Assembly: GCA_034231615.1 (NCBI GenBank)
Contig: CM067302.1
Span: 9,063,603 to 9,127,602 of the forward strand
Reading direction: 5' to 3'
Length of the DNA stretch: 64,000 nt
DNA from: Meghimatium bilineatum
Lineage: Eukaryota; Mollusca; Gastropoda; Stylommatophora; Philomycidae
The notes beneath the pieces were generated by a model that did no database searches, was not told where the DNA came from, and saw only the letters and a list, made by a program, of their open reading frames with translations. Made by a program: the position numbers and the translations under genes. Shown in pieces: positions 29,576-40,628 of this stretch. Positions within the stretch are counted from its first letter, which is position 1; every line of letters starts with the position of its first letter.

Positions 29576-31337
29576 TTGTCATCATTGCTTGCGATGGAAG
29601 GCCACACACCAGAAGAGATGCAACAAAACAAGTCTGAAACTGTTGTCCTCATTGCTTGCGATGGAAGGCCACACACCAGAAGAGATGCAACAAAACAAGT
29701 CTGAAACTGTTGTCCTCATTGCTTGCGATGGAAGGCCACACACCAGAAGAGATGCAACAAAACAAGTCTGAAACTGTTGTCCTCATTGCTTGCGATGGAA
29801 GGCCACACACCAGAAGAGATGCAACAAAACAAGTCTGAAACTGTTGTCCTCATTGCTTGCGATGGAAGGCCACACACCAGAAGAGATGCAACACAACAAG
29901 TCTGAAACTGTTGTCCTCATTGCTTGCGATGGAAGGCCACACACCAGAAGAGATGCAACAAAACAAGTCTGAAACTGTTGTCCTCATTGCTTGCGATGGA
30001 AGGCCACACACCAGAAGAGATGCAACAAAACAAGTCTGAAACTGTTGTCCTCATTGCTTGCGATGGAAGGCCACACACCAGAAGAGATGCAACAAAACAA
30101 GTCTGAAACTGTTGTCCTCATTGCTTGCGATGGAAGGCCACACACCAGAAGAGATGCAACAAAACAAGTCTGAAACTGTTGTCCTCATTGCTTGCGATGG
30201 AAGGCCACACACCAGAAGAGATGCAACAAAACAAGTCTGAAACTGTTGTCCTCATTGCTTGCGATGGAAGGCCACACACCAGAAGAGATGCAACAAAACA
30301 AGTCTGAAACTGTTGTCCTCATTGCTTGCGATGGAAGGCCACACACCAGAAGAGATGCAACAAAACAAGTCTGAAACTGTTGTCCTCATTGCTTGCGATG
30401 GAAGGCCACACACCAGAAGAGATGCAACACAACAAGTCTGAAACTGTTGTCCTCATTGCTTGCGATGGAAGGCCACACACCAGAAGAGATGCAACAAAAC
30501 AAGTCTGAAACTGTTGTCCTCATTGCTTGCGATGGAAGGCCACACACCAGAAGAGATGCAACAAAACAAGTCTGAAACTGTTGTCCTCATTGCTTGCGAT
30601 GGAAGGCCACACACCAGAAGAGATGCAACAAAACAAGTCTGAAACTGTTGTCCTCATTGCTTGCGATGGAAGGCCACACACCAGAAGAGATGCAACAAAA
30701 CAAGTCTGAAACTGTTGTCCTCATTGCTTGCGATGGAAGGCCACACACCAGAAGAGATGCAACAAAACAAGTCTGAAACTGTTGTCCTCATTGCTTGCGA
30801 TGGAAGGCCACACACCAGAAGAGATGCAACAAAACAAGTCTGAAACTGTTGTCCTCATTGCTTGCGATGGAAGGCCACACACCAGAAGAGATGCAACAAA
30901 ACAAGTCTGAAACTGTTGTCCTCATTGCTTGCGATGGAAGGCCACACACCAGAAGAGATGCAACAAAACAAGTCTGAAACTGTTGTCCTCATTGCTTGCG
31001 ATGGAAGGCCACACACCAGAAGAGATGCAACAAAACAAGTCTGAAACTGTTGTCCTCATTGCTTGCGATGGAAGGCCACACACCAGAAGAGATGCAACAA
31101 AACAAGTCTGAAACTGTTGTCCTCATTGCTTGCGATGGAAGGCCACACACCAGAAGAGATGCAACAAAACAAGTCTGAAACTGTTGTCCTCATTGCTTGC
31201 GATGGACGGCCACACACCAGAAGAGATGCAACAAAACAAGTCTGAAACTGTTGTCCTCATTGCTTGCGATGGAAGGCCACACACCAGAAGAGATGCAACA
31301 AAACAAGTCTGAAACTGTTGTCCTCATTGCTTGCGAT
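29553..31337. repeat. 67-bp tandem array, ~26.6 units
   Basis: The unit contains GAAACTGTTGTCCTCATTGC, TTGCGATGGAAGGCCACACA and CCAGAAGAGATGCAACAAAA plus CAAGTCT. It is nearly invariant. A rare CAACACAAC variant occurs at 29885 and 30421, exactly 536 bp (8 units) apart. Another (GGACGG) occurs at 31203. The first unit grades into the LINE-Z end (CACAAGAGAGATGTAACAAC), so the array grew from it. The 60-codon frames in every unit are repeat products, since 67 is not a multiple of three. Confidence 0.97.
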
Positions 31338-31439
31338 CGATGGTTAATAATTATTGATAGACTGCAATTGATACCACGAGAGTCTCTGACCGAACTTAAA
31401 GCCATGAGGTCATGGGTATTTCGTTAACAATAGTGGTTA

Positions 31440-31735
31440 ATATTGATACATCAAAATATGGGGGTTGGAGTTGGTTGTACACGCCCGTAAATGGATATGG
31501 GGGGTTTGAGGTGTTCATACCTCTCTTATAACCTGACTTTTCGTACTAAAAATTTAGAAAAAAGGCTCTTCTCCCCACCCCCCACATTTAATGATTTTCT
31601 CCCAAAAAAGTCATGTAATTTCTCACGAAAAACAAGGATTTGCACACAAAGGCAGGAACTTAAAAAAAATTATTTTTATATTAAAAAAATTGATATAAAA
31701 ATTATCCCTCCCTATTGATAGCTCATCTACGGTCC
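31440..31735. other. Unassigned, dispersed-repeat edge
   Basis: Its end, CATCTACGGTCCT (31719-31731), matches 221-232. In both places a simple array begins directly afterwards. Confidence 0.45.
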
Positions 31736-31736
31736 T

Positions 31737-32024
31737 GGATAGTAAATGAATAAATTAGTTTGTAAATGAATAAGTTATTTTGTAAATTAATAAGTTAGTT
31801 TGTAAATTAATACGTTAGTTTGTAAATGAATAAGTTAGTTTGTAAATTAATACGTTAGTTTGTAAATTAATAAGTTAGTTTGTAAATGAATACGTTAGTT
31901 TGTAAATTAATAAGTTAGTTTGTAAATGAATACGTTAGTTTGTAAATTAATAAGTTAGTTTGTAAATTAATAAGTTAGTTTGTAAATGAATACGTTGGTT
32001 TGTAAATGAATAAGTTAGTAAGCT
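31737..32024. repeat. 20-bp tandem array, ~14 units
   Basis: The unit is AATAAGTTAGTTTGTAAATT with TAAATG/TACG variants that partly alternate (40-bp dimer). Confidence 0.94.
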
Positions 32025-32089
32025 AATAAGTTTAGATCGCAAAGTAGTAAGATAGTTTGTTTATAAGTCAGTCAGTCTGAAGTTAATTA

Positions 32090-32410
32090 GTTGGTTGATT
32101 GATTTGTTTGTTGGTTGGTTGTTAGTTGGTTGGTTAGTTGATTTGTTGGTTCGCTGGTTGGTTGGTTTGCTGGTTGGTTGGTTCGCTGGTTGGTTGGTTT
32201 AGCTGGTTCACTGGTTGATTGGTTGGTTTAGCTGGTTCACTGCTTGGTTCGTTCGCTGGTTGGTTGGTTTAGCTGGTTCACTGGTTGGTTGGTTTAGCTG
32301 GTTCACTGGTTGGTTGGTTCGCTGGTTGGTTGGTTTAACTGGTTCACTGCTTGGTTGGTTCGATGGATGGTTGGTTTAGCTGGTTCACTGGTTGGTTGCT
32401 TGGTAAGTTA
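32090..32410. repeat. GGTT-based complex repeat
   Basis: GGTTGGTT tetranucleotides with inserted GGTTCACTGGTT and TTTAGCTGGTTCAC segments form irregular ~36-bp units. Confidence 0.92.
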
Positions 32411-32449
32411 GGTACTCGAAAAATCATCCCCACTGCACATCGAACGAGC

Positions 32450-32690
32450 GGTCGATATCATCATGATGTGACATATTATTTCAAGAACGTGGTCTTACTT
32501 ATTAAATTCTCTGAACACGCCGCAATTCTGGGCGAGGTGACCTGCCGCAGCTATATACATGTTATATAGGCAGCTACAGGCAGAAATAATCTGATATATC
32601 ATTGCACTATCGTCGTCTTGTGCACCCTCTTCCCCTGTTTCCCTTAACTCAACCTTCTTCTATTAATCTTTCCATGCTGTTATGTCTCTT
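32450..32690 (-). mobile_element. LINE-G 3' end, copy 1
   Basis: Contains ATCATGATGTGACATATT, TTTCAAGAACGTGGTCTTAC, CTCTGAACACGCC and the ATCGTCGTCTTG..CCCTCTTC block, colinear with 33945-34110 and 38430-38560. On the minus strand this is the non-coding/C-terminal end of LINE-G. Confidence 0.6.
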
Positions 32691-32769
32691 TACATACCCA
32701 AAATAAAAACAACACAGTTCTCTTGTTAAGATGTTATTAAGGAGCCAGTCCTCTTCGACGTTTATTGAT

Positions 32770-33553
32770 CGATATATGTTGTTCGTCCATCACATATGAT
32801 GGTGACCATTTGTTACATCCACTTTTGAAAATTCACTTTTAGTTATGTCCTTGATTATGAGTTTTAAATTGCTAATGAGCCCTATTCGAGCTGTAAATGT
32901 CCGTGGACTGTAGACGGATCTTGGTTTATCCGTGACTTTCTAGCTGCTCTCCGCTGTTGAGCTGCTGCATTTCTCTTCTTTTCACAAGATGATGCGCTCT
33001 TTTTTATTTTAGAACGCCATGTAGATCTATTGTGTGCAAGTTCTTACCATGTATCGTGGTCTATTGCAAAGGTTTTCAGTGAGTTCTTTAACGAGTCCTT
33101 GTAGCGCTTCCTTTGGCCACCTTGAGATCGTATACCCTTCTCTAGCTCACCATAGAGAAGTATCTTTGGCAGACGATGGTCTGGCATACGCACCAAATGA
33201 CCTGCCCAACGAATCTGTGTCTGCATCAGGATCGTGTCAATGCTGGGGATACCAGCTCTATCAAGGACAGTGGTATCTGGAATCTTGTCTTGCCATCTGA
33301 TGTTCATAACTTTTCTGAGACAATTTGTATGAAAATGATTGAGTTTTTTCACATGACGTCTATACACAGTCCATGTTTCACTAGCGTATAAAAGCACTGG
33401 AAGTACCACTGCTCTGTAAACTTTCAGCTTAGTCTGTAGGTTAATGCCATTTCTACGCCAAACATTTGCGTACAATCTGCCGAAAGTAGATCTTTCGATT
33501 TGCTTTGGTGATCCTTTGATCGATACATAACCTACAAAAGACATCATCACCAT
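32770..33553 (-). mobile_element. LINE-L, C-terminal reverse transcriptase to 3' end
   Basis: A minus open frame of 169 codons (33553-33044) encodes the post-palm region. Blocks are KLKVYRAVVLPVLLYASETW, LNHFHTNCLRKVMNIRWQDK, IPDTTVLDRAG, IRWAGHLVRMPDHRLPK, LLYGELEKG and RYKDSLKNSL. Downstream blocks (RSTWRSKIKKS, then KKRNAAAQQRRAARK) lead to a 3' end with TTCGTCCATCACATATGATGG (near 32780). The 3' end holds the uninterrupted sequence ATTCGAGCTGTAAATGTCC (32882-32900), the empty-site equivalent of the SINE-T1 insertion at 40736. It is also the unexpanded counterpart of the array-bearing copy at 61540. The start Met is arbitrary. Confidence 0.83.
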
Positions 33554-33554
33554 A

Positions 33555-33940
33555 AAACGTCATGACGAGTGGTATAGGCAATCATTAATCCCTACAACTT
33601 TCGATGTGCAGTACTGTGTATCAACTCTGCAGCTATATATAACTGCAATATGTTGAGTCGCGCTGGTCGTGAAAACACACAACTGTCAATTCCCGTTAGT
33701 CTCAAGAACTTTCAATGACGTCATATTGAACACATTCATTTTGAATTCAGTGCACGGCGACGTTTTACACAAACTAAAATAGTTATGGACAGAATAGAAA
33801 TCCCCCCTTGACATACTTTTGAAGAGGCGTGTTGTTCAAGTTTGTTAAGTACACAGGATAAAGAGAATACGCTTAATTAGCACCGCACTACTAATTGATA
33901 ATATGTGCGTCTCAAGACTTGAAACAGAAGAACGAGATAG
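33555..33940. other. Unassigned, with fragment of the 49.5-kb palindrome arm
   Basis: 33686-33713 (CAATTCCCGTTAGTCTCAAG plus AACTTT) matches the outer arm of the inverted repeat at 49465-49577. It points to a dispersed source sequence. Confidence 0.5.
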
Positions 33941-33944
33941 AAAA

Positions 33945-34115
33945 TCAGCATCATCGTGTGACATATTCTTTCAGACGGTAGTCTTCTTTATGGACCTTCT
34001 GAACACCTCGAGATCCTGGCTGAATTGACCTACCTCCTTAAGGGACATATTTAAACAGTCAGATATATCGTTTGTCCATCGTCATCTTGGGCTCCCTCTT
34101 TATCAATAGAAGAAA
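33945..34115 (-). mobile_element. LINE-G 3' end, copy 2
   Basis: GTGTGACATATTCTTTCAGA, GGTAGTCTTCTTTATGGAC and TTCTGAACACC, then the GTCCATCGTCATCTTGGGC block. Confidence 0.65.
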
Positions 34116-34189
34116 TGAAGAGTCCTTCAATGTTACATAGAGCCCCTTTTATCAAATGGAAGTCAATCATGGACAATAAGTAAAAAAGC

Positions 34190-34560
34190 AAGTGGAAAAA
34201 CTAGAGGCCACAGAGATGTGGTCCTTTAGAAGAAAGTTGAGAATCAACTGGACAGCTAGAAAAACTAAACAAGATACGCTAAGGGAGATTGACACCAAAA
34301 TGTTCTAAGGGATATTGACACCAGAATGTTCTAAGTGGGATTGACACCAAAATGTTCTAAGGAAGATTGACACCAAAATGAAGTTATTTATCAACATTCA
34401 GAATGAAACAGTCCACATTTATGGGGACACATTATATGACGATGAGGCTTGAAATAAAATGTAAAAATAAGAAAATTGAAGGGAAAATGAGACAAGGGGA
34501 CAGAAAAGAGAAGGAAGATACTGGATAGCAGGGTCGTAGATATGATTGGCTTAAGGGAGG
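34190..34560 (+). mobile_element. LINE-H with internal 26-bp array
   Basis: Translation before the array gives VEKLEATEMW, FRRKLRINWTARK and TLREIDTK. Then ~4 units of 26 bp (34262-34385: GACACCAAAATGTTCTAAGG plus GAGATT) repeat the LREIDTKMF segment. Afterwards come degraded blocks matching the TTGKIEGK..GRQREKIL region (KIEGKMRQGDRKEK near 34460). Stops and frameshifts are present. Confidence 0.72.
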
Positions 34561-34639
34561 GATGGAGTTTACTTTTAAAAAAAGGTCCCACTTTCGTCGT
34601 TTTCGTGAGTAAACTAAAAACAATTGTAGGAAATTTTGG

Positions 34640-34765
34640 TGATAAAAATTGCTAAGGATGGTGTTTTTAGGAGGGTATTTTTTAGGAGGGTGATTTTAGG
34701 AGGGTGTTTTTTAGGAGGGTGTTTTTTAGGAGGGTGATTTTAGGAGGGTGTTTTTCCACCCAGCC
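34640..34765. repeat. ~16-bp GGAGGGTG array
   Basis: TTTTTAGGAGGGTG repeated about 6 times with T-run length variation. Confidence 0.88.
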
Positions 34766-34769
34766 TTTT

Positions 34770-34843
34770 GTTAAAATTCCTAGTACTAAACGTCAAGTTT
34801 TGGTGTGCTAAGTTAGGGTGTGTGCGTGCGTGCGTGCGTGTGT

Positions 34844-34882
<39 letters not shown>

Positions 34883-34915
34883 CCCTCCCCCCCCCATTAT
34901 TTACTGACCTGCCGG
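34770..34915. repeat. Dispersed repeat with (GT)n and C run, copy 2
   Basis: The TAAAATTCCTAGTACTAAAC to TGTGCTAAGTTAGGG block matches 7905-7965. A GT/GCGT microsatellite (34817-34879) has expanded inside it before the TAAACCCTCCCCC end. Confidence 0.65.
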
Positions 34916-34929
34916 ATATTTTAACATCG

Positions 34930-35035
34930 TGGCATGTTAGAAAGTCAGCAGTGGAGATGATACACAGTACCGTAGACAGGATGTTGTGGAGATCAATGCT
35001 CGCCTACGTCAACCCGCACCGCACATGATGATGAT
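34930..35035 (+). mobile_element. LINE-H 3' terminus, GAT tail
   Basis: Translation includes RMLWRSMLAYVNPHRT followed by ATGATGATGAT (35024-35034), the same end type as 51100-51260 (RELWRAMTAHASRHGT). Confidence 0.65.
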
Positions 35036-35140
35036 AAAATTCTACTCTATATTTTTTCTGCATGTATATATGTAAACATTTCGTTAAGTCGTGTCTCAAA
35101 AAATTAATTCAACATCTTCTATAGCAATGTAATCTTTAAT

Positions 35141-35590
35141 ATAATAGCAGTGTTCTGTCATTCTCTCCGGAACGCTCTATAAGTAGTGTATTTACTTCAC
35201 GGAATTCCGTGCGACATCTAATCAAAACGATTAGTGTCTAGATGGAATTTTTCCACGAATAACTCAAAGCAGACGTTATTGTTGTATACAAACGTTATTG
35301 TGAAGCGTTATCGTCAATCTGATCAACGTTGCTAAACTGAAAAAACATCAATGATTTTCGTCAACGAAGATGGCGAACCACCATTTCACATCATTCGCCA
35401 CATTCGCATTTCTTCATTCATAAAATATTGGTTATTGGCTGTATTCGATGAATTGATTATAGAATTATGATGTCATACTCGCTGTTGTTCCTGTACGGTG
35501 AGCAGGGTTGGCAAGCATATTGAAAATGTGAGGTATATCAGGGTACGCAAACCAATAAACGTCGTCCAAACGTGATCCGAACGAATTTAG
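35141..35590 (+). mobile_element. Helitron deletion derivative (450 bp)
   Basis: The 5' end TATAATAGCAGTGTTCTGTC and GGAACGCTCTAT match the inverted element at 24508. The 3' part (CTGATCAACGTTGC, TTTTCGTCAACGAAGATGGC, TTGGCAAGC, TGATCCGAACGAATTTAG) matches 23480-23219. The coding centre is absent. The terminal hairpin seen at 23237 is eroded here. Confidence 0.7.
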
Positions 35591-35614
35591 TGATAATATA
35601 GCAGCAGTACAGTG

Positions 35615-36602
35615 ATCCTAGGACAATGACCTTAATTTAGCAGGACAATGATACTATTGTAACAGGACAATGATACTATTGTAACAGGACAGTGTTACTA
35701 TTGTAGCAGGACAAGAATCCTATTGTAGCGGGGTAATGATACTATTTTAGCGGGGCAATGATACTATTGTAGCGGGGCAATGATACTATTGTAGCGGGGC
35801 AATGATACTATTGTAGCCGGGCAATGATACTATTGTAGCGGGGCAATGATACTATTGTAGCGGGGCAATGATACTATTGTAGCCGGGCAATGATACTACT
35901 GTAGCGGAGCAATGATACTATTGTAGTGGGGCAATGATACTATTGTAGCGGGGCAATGATACTATTGTAACAGGACAATGATACTATTGTAACAGGACAA
36001 TGATACTATTGTAACAGGACAATGATACTATTGTAACAGGACAGTGTTACTTTTGTAGCAGGACAAGAATCCTATTGTAGCGGGGTAATGATACTATTTT
36101 AGCGGGGCAATGATACTATTGTAGCGGGGCAATGATACTATTGTAGCGGGGCAATGATACTATTGTAGCCGGGCAATGATACTATTGTAGCGGGGCAATG
36201 ATACTATTGTAGCGGGGCAATGATACTATTGTAGCCGGGCAATGATACTACTGTAGCGGAGCAATGATACTATTGTAGCGGAGCAATGATACTATTGTAG
36301 TGGGGCAATGATAATATTGTAGCGGGGCAATGATACTATTGTAGCGGGGCAGTGATACTATTGTAGCGGGGCAATGATACTATTGTAGCGGGGCAGTGAT
36401 ACTATTGTAGCGGAGCAATGATACTATTGTAGCGGAGCAATGATACTATTGTAGTGGGGCAATGATACTATTGTAGCGGTGCAATGATACTATTGTAGCG
36501 GTGCAATGATACTATTGTAGCGGAGCAATGATACTATTGTAGTGGGGCAATAATACTATTGTAGTTCTTTGCGCTATTTTCCCAACACATCCGACTTCGG
36601 TG
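35615..36602 (-). mobile_element. SINE-1 copy g, replaced by ~42 units of 22 bp
   Basis: The right edge retains SINE-1 sequence (TTTGCGCTATTTTCCCAACA then CATCCGACTTCGGTGG, 36566-36602). The left edge has AGTGATCCTAGGACAATGA. The unit GTAGCGGGGCAATGATACTATT derives from the SINE-1 segment GTAGCAGGACCATGATCCTA. Older-looking GTAACAGGACAATGATACTATT units occur at 35640-35700 and 35970-36060. A block of about 380 bp appears duplicated within the array, because the sequence from 35655 resembles that from 36035. Confidence 0.88.
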
Positions 36603-36679
36603 GTACTAAAGTGTCTATGTTTCATTACTTCAGTTCTAAGGAATTACGAGCGATTAAGCTTTTGCTTCCTGCTTGCTTC

Positions 36680-36990
36680 TGATTCTGTGGAGGCGAGACA
36701 CAGAGAGATAATATAGTAGCAGCCAATATACAGGGTTCACATCCCGCTGCAGGCAATATACCAAGTTCACATCACGCTGCAGGCAATATACTGGGTTCAC
36801 ATTCCGCTGCAGGCAATATACCAAGTTCACATCCCGCTGCAGGCAACATACCGGGCTCACATCCCGCTTCAGGCAATATACCGGGTTCACATCTCGCTGC
36901 AGGCAATATGCCGGGTTCACATTCCGCTGCAGGCAATATACCGGGTTCACATCCCGCTGCAGGTAATTGTATGCCCGTTCCGTTCATATG
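36680..36990 (+). mobile_element. SINE-T4 with 30-bp array of its B-box region
   Basis: The unit GGCAATATACCGGGTTCACA plus TCCCGCTGCA repeats ~8 times (36717-36965). It contains a tRNA B-box-like GGGTTCACATCCC. The flanking end (CTGCAGGTAATTGTATGCC, then GCAAACTACTAAACGTATTT) matches 47800-47850, where the same region is present once. Confidence 0.75.
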
Positions 36991-37070
36991 TAAATTGCAA
37001 ACTACTAAACGTATTTATATTGCCTAGAAAATGAATGCAGCCAAGAACACATACGTGTTATCCTTATCTT

Positions 37071-37106
37071 GACAAAGGCGTAGTGGTCGATACGTTGAAC
37101 CTGTGT
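37071..37106 (+). ncRNA. Degenerate Penelope-type hammerhead-like motif
   Basis: TATCTTGACAAAGGC then GGTCGATACGTTGAA. It keeps the order of the motif at 3352, but the GAAA core reads GATA, so it is probably inactive. Confidence 0.35.
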
Positions 37107-37194
37107 ATTTTTCTTATTTGTTAAACTGATTATTGAACCATTTTTATGTTATTTTACTTATTTTCATTTGCCACGTCGTAGACAGGTTTTTTTA

Positions 37195-37665
37195 AAATAT
37201 TAACATCTAAACAAATTAAAAACAAGCTAAAATTGAGAATTATGAAATGATACATCTATTCTATATTAATGTATGGTTCAGAAACATGGACAATAAACAC
37301 ACAATTAGAAGACATAGTTAGTGCCTTTGAGATGTGGTTATGTAGACGAATAGGGAGAACATAGTGGAAAGAGAAGAAAGCAAACAGAGAGGTTCTAACA
37401 ACGCTTAATATGAAGACAGAATTATTAACGGAAGTAACGATCAGGCAAATACAATATTTTGGACATTAAAAGACATGACACCTTGTTTAAGACCTTACTT
37501 GAGGGTAAAGTCGATGGGAGGCGAACAAGAGGTAGGCAGATGCAAATGGGAGAGTAACATCCTGTGATGGACAGGTTATAGTCTAGCAGAGTGCGCTACC
37601 AAGACAAGAGACAGCAGGATGTTGGAGGTCTGTTGCGGAGACAGCACTAAATGAAGGTGATGAGA
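37195..37665 (+). mobile_element. LINE-B, copy 4
   Basis: Frames give YSILMYGSETWTINTQLED, SAFEMWLCRRIG, LLTEVTIRQIQYFGH and a CWR-type terminus without a GAT tail. It serves as the uninterrupted reference for the nested locus at 27125-28430. Confidence 0.8.
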
Positions 37666-37914
37666 CAGTTTTACTGTAGTTTTTCTTTCTTGTTTACTTG
37701 ATGGATTCTAAAGAAAGGCAATGTTCTTTTTTTTTAAGAACCAGGAGGACCACGAAAGAAAATAAATCACCGAAAGGGGCCCACCGACAAAAACAGGTTG
37801 AGAAGCGCTGAAGTAGAGAACACATTCATAAAGCAATATTTTAATAAATCTTGGCCGACCTCTGCATCTACTGCCTTCTATCAGCCATTGCAACAAAAAA
37901 ACTCAACAAATTAC

Positions 37915-38245
37915 AGTATGTCTCAGTCAGTCAGTCAGTCAGCTCAGTTTCTCTTTTGCCAAGTTTGGCACATAGGGCGGATGACATAGTTCTCCTGCCT
38001 GTCGGTCAGTTGCTAGGGATTGCAGGTTTTGCGCATTTATGCCTGTTCATTTTAATTCATTAAAATGTTCTTCTGGGCGTTGTTTTTGGTGTTCCATATT
38101 TTCCTTGCCCATCTGGTGTCCATATGAAGACTTCTCGTGGAATTCTGTCGTCCTTCATTCTAAGTATGTGGCCGATGTACGTCGAGTGGCGTGTTCTGAT
38201 GATGTTTGCCACATATTCTTGTTTTGTCTCCTCTCTTAGTGTGTG
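37915..38245 (-). mobile_element. LINE-E 3' end, (CTGA)n tail
   Basis: The minus strand encodes LREETKQEYVANIIRTRHST, YIGHILRMKDDRIPREV and WTPDGQGKYGTPKTTPRRTF. The tail is (CTGA)n at 37922-37942. It is related to, but different from, LINE-D (RRRWSYIGHVLR). Confidence 0.75.
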
Positions 38246-38253
38246 TGTGTCGA

Positions 38254-38406
<153 letters not shown>

Positions 38407-38424
38407 TCTATATATTTCAACTGA

Positions 38425-38870
38425 CATATTCTTTCCAGAACGTTGTCTTCCTCGTGGATACTCTGAACGACTCTGTTTCTGGCAAGCAGGCATGCATTGA
38501 CCAGAGACATGTGCATACATTCTTCGATGTCCCTGGTCTGTTGTCATCTTGGTCTTCCTCTTGTTCTCTTACCCGGCACTCTGCCCTATAGAATCAGCCT
38601 TTCGATACCATCATGTCGTTTAAAGTGTCCAAAATATTGCAGCTTCCTTCTTATGATGGTATTTAGAAGCCACCCTTCGTTTAGTTTCAGTAATTTCAAA
38701 ACTTTAATGTTCTTCTTTTTCTCTGTCCATGATATTCGTTGGATCTTTCTGTAGCACTTCATTTCAAACTTAATTAATTCTTTTGGATATTGTCTTGGTT
38801 AAAGTCCAAGTCTCGCAACCATATGAGAAAATAACCGTTGGAAAAACACATGATCTTAAAATGGTTAATT
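38425..38870 (-). mobile_element. LINE-G, C-terminal coding region and 3' end
   Basis: The minus frames read VIFSYGCETWTLTKTISKRI, FEMKCYRKIQRISWTEKKK, LKLNEGWLLNTIIRRKL, YFGHFKRHDGIERLIL, GKRTRGRPR and, at the end, KTTFWKEYVS. It is the longest LINE-G copy and identifies the shorter 3' ends at 32450, 33945, 42750 and 49840. Confidence 0.78.
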
Positions 38871-38894
38871 TATTGTAATTATTACTATTTTGTC

Positions 38895-39520
38895 ATCATC
38901 ATCATCATCATCAAGTGCCGTCTCCGCAACGAAGGTTGGCTGCAACGTATCTCCAACATCTCCTGGTTCTTGTCTTGGTGGTGCACTCTGCTAGACTGTA
39001 ACCTGTCCAGCGTGTATTGTTACTCTCCCACTTGTATCTCTGCCTACCTCTTGCTCGCTTCCCTTTGACTTTACCCTCAAGTAAGGTCTTCAATAAGGTG
39101 TCATGTCTTTTAATGTGTCCAAAGTATTTTATTTGCCTGATCTTTATTTCTCTTAGTAGTTCTTTCTTCATATTAAGTGTCTTTAGCACCTCTTTATTTG
39201 TTTTCTTCTCTTTCCATGATGTTCTCCCTATTCTTCTATATACCCACATCTCAAAGGCATCAATTTTGTCTTCTAATTGTTTATTTAGTGTCCATGTTTC
39301 TGAGCCATACATTAATATGGAATAGATGTAGCGTAGCATTTTATAATTCTCATTTTTAACTTGTTTGTAATTTGTTTAGATATTAATAATTTCCTCATGT
39401 CATTGAAGGTACTTTTAGCCATTCCTATTCTCCTTTTAACTTCTGTTTCACATCTGCCATCATTTGTGACTATGTGTCCGAGATATTGATAATGTTTTAC
39501 TTGTTGTAGTTTCTCTCCCT
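38895..39520 (-). mobile_element. LINE-B, copy 5, best preserved C-terminus
   Basis: A minus frame of 142 codons (39339-38911) encodes LRYIYSILMYGSETWTLN, DAFEMWVYRRIGRTSWKEKK, TLNMKKELLREIKIRQIKYF, GHIKRHDTLLKTLLEGKVKG, RARGRQRYKWES and CWRYVAANLRCGDGT, then (GAT)n. Upstream at 39350-39520 the HYQYLGHIVTNDG and MAKSTFNDMRK blocks follow in another frame. This is the post-palm region of an RNase H-less LINE. The catalytic reverse-transcriptase core is absent. Confidence 0.85.
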
Positions 39521-39529
39521 ACTATTTTG

Positions 39530-40528
39530 TCATAGTTTCTCACTTGTGTTAATTTACACAATATTAATAGAGCTTCGCACCAGACTGCACCACTTGTGAA
39601 CGTCAATAATATTGCGGCCGCCAGAGCAACATAGAAATTACATCTGAAATATTGTTGTGCAGGGTGCGTGCCCACAGAACACTCTCAGCGCATCCTTGTT
39701 ATGTAACAATTCTTTGAGAAGGTGAGAAATGTCAGAGATTTGAGAAAGTTGTCATAGTCGGTATATCATTTCTTACATGTTGTTGTGTTTGTTAGATTCC
39801 ATGCGATGTCTCACCTTCTTCCGCTATAGGTATTTAATTAGGTACTTGGACAATATTTTGAAAATAGTGCTACATAATTACGAATAATATAGTTAGATAG
39901 CCCTTAAAATTTTCAATTCAACGATACCTCAACCAAGTATGTACATCAAACTTGAAAAAAGTTATGAATTTTTTTTCTAATGAATTTGACATCAAAATAA
40001 TTTACATGGAACATATAGGAAAAATATAAATAAAACTTGTGACTACAAAATGTAGCCAAGCTGATAATTTCTGAATTATTTTTGTTATTTTCAATAATAC
40101 AATACACAAACTATACATTTTTGTATTTGCGGAGACAAGACGCTTATGTTGATCACATTTCTGGAATTTTCTGATGAACACAGAACTAATTTATATTCCA
40201 AATGGCTGCTAATTTGCATAATTAAAATGCCACATAAACTGTATATTTGTGTATTCGTAAAGCCTTCCCGCATCTATTGATCACATTGCTGTGATTCTCA
40301 GATGCACATACAACTAATTAATATTCAAAATATTGGCTAATTTGCATAATTTAAACAAATGTTGATGTTTTAACAAATTAACTGCTACTTTGGGCATTGT
40401 TTTACTCTCTTAAAAGTAGCATATATAAAAAGAAAAATGGTTACAGAACTTAATAAATCTAGTTTCAAACATGACAACATTACTATTTTAAACCCTGTCA
40501 CAAGAAATTTATACCCTAAGCAAAATGT
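39530..40528. other. Unassigned; ~125-bp direct duplication
   Basis: AT-rich. 40100-40225 and 40226-40355 are diverged copies sharing GATCACAT.., ACTAATTWATATTC and GCTAATTTGCATAATT. No domain recognised. Confidence 0.45.
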
Positions 40529-40628
40529 NNNNNNNNNNNNNNNNNNNNNNNNNNNNNNNNNNNNNNNNNNNNNNNNNNNNNNNNNNNNNNNNNNNNNNNN
40601 NNNNNNNNNNNNNNNNNNNNNNNNNNNN
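40529..40628. other. Assembly gap (100 N)
   Basis: Exactly 100 unknown bases, the usual placeholder for a scaffold join of unknown size. The sequence on the right starts inside a LINE-L 3' end. Confidence 0.99.

Noticed and set aside
29553-31337. CRISPR-like regular repeat
   Set aside because: The units are contiguous 67-bp monomers with no unique spacers. The context is eukaryotic retroelements and the unit is explained by a LINE 3' end.
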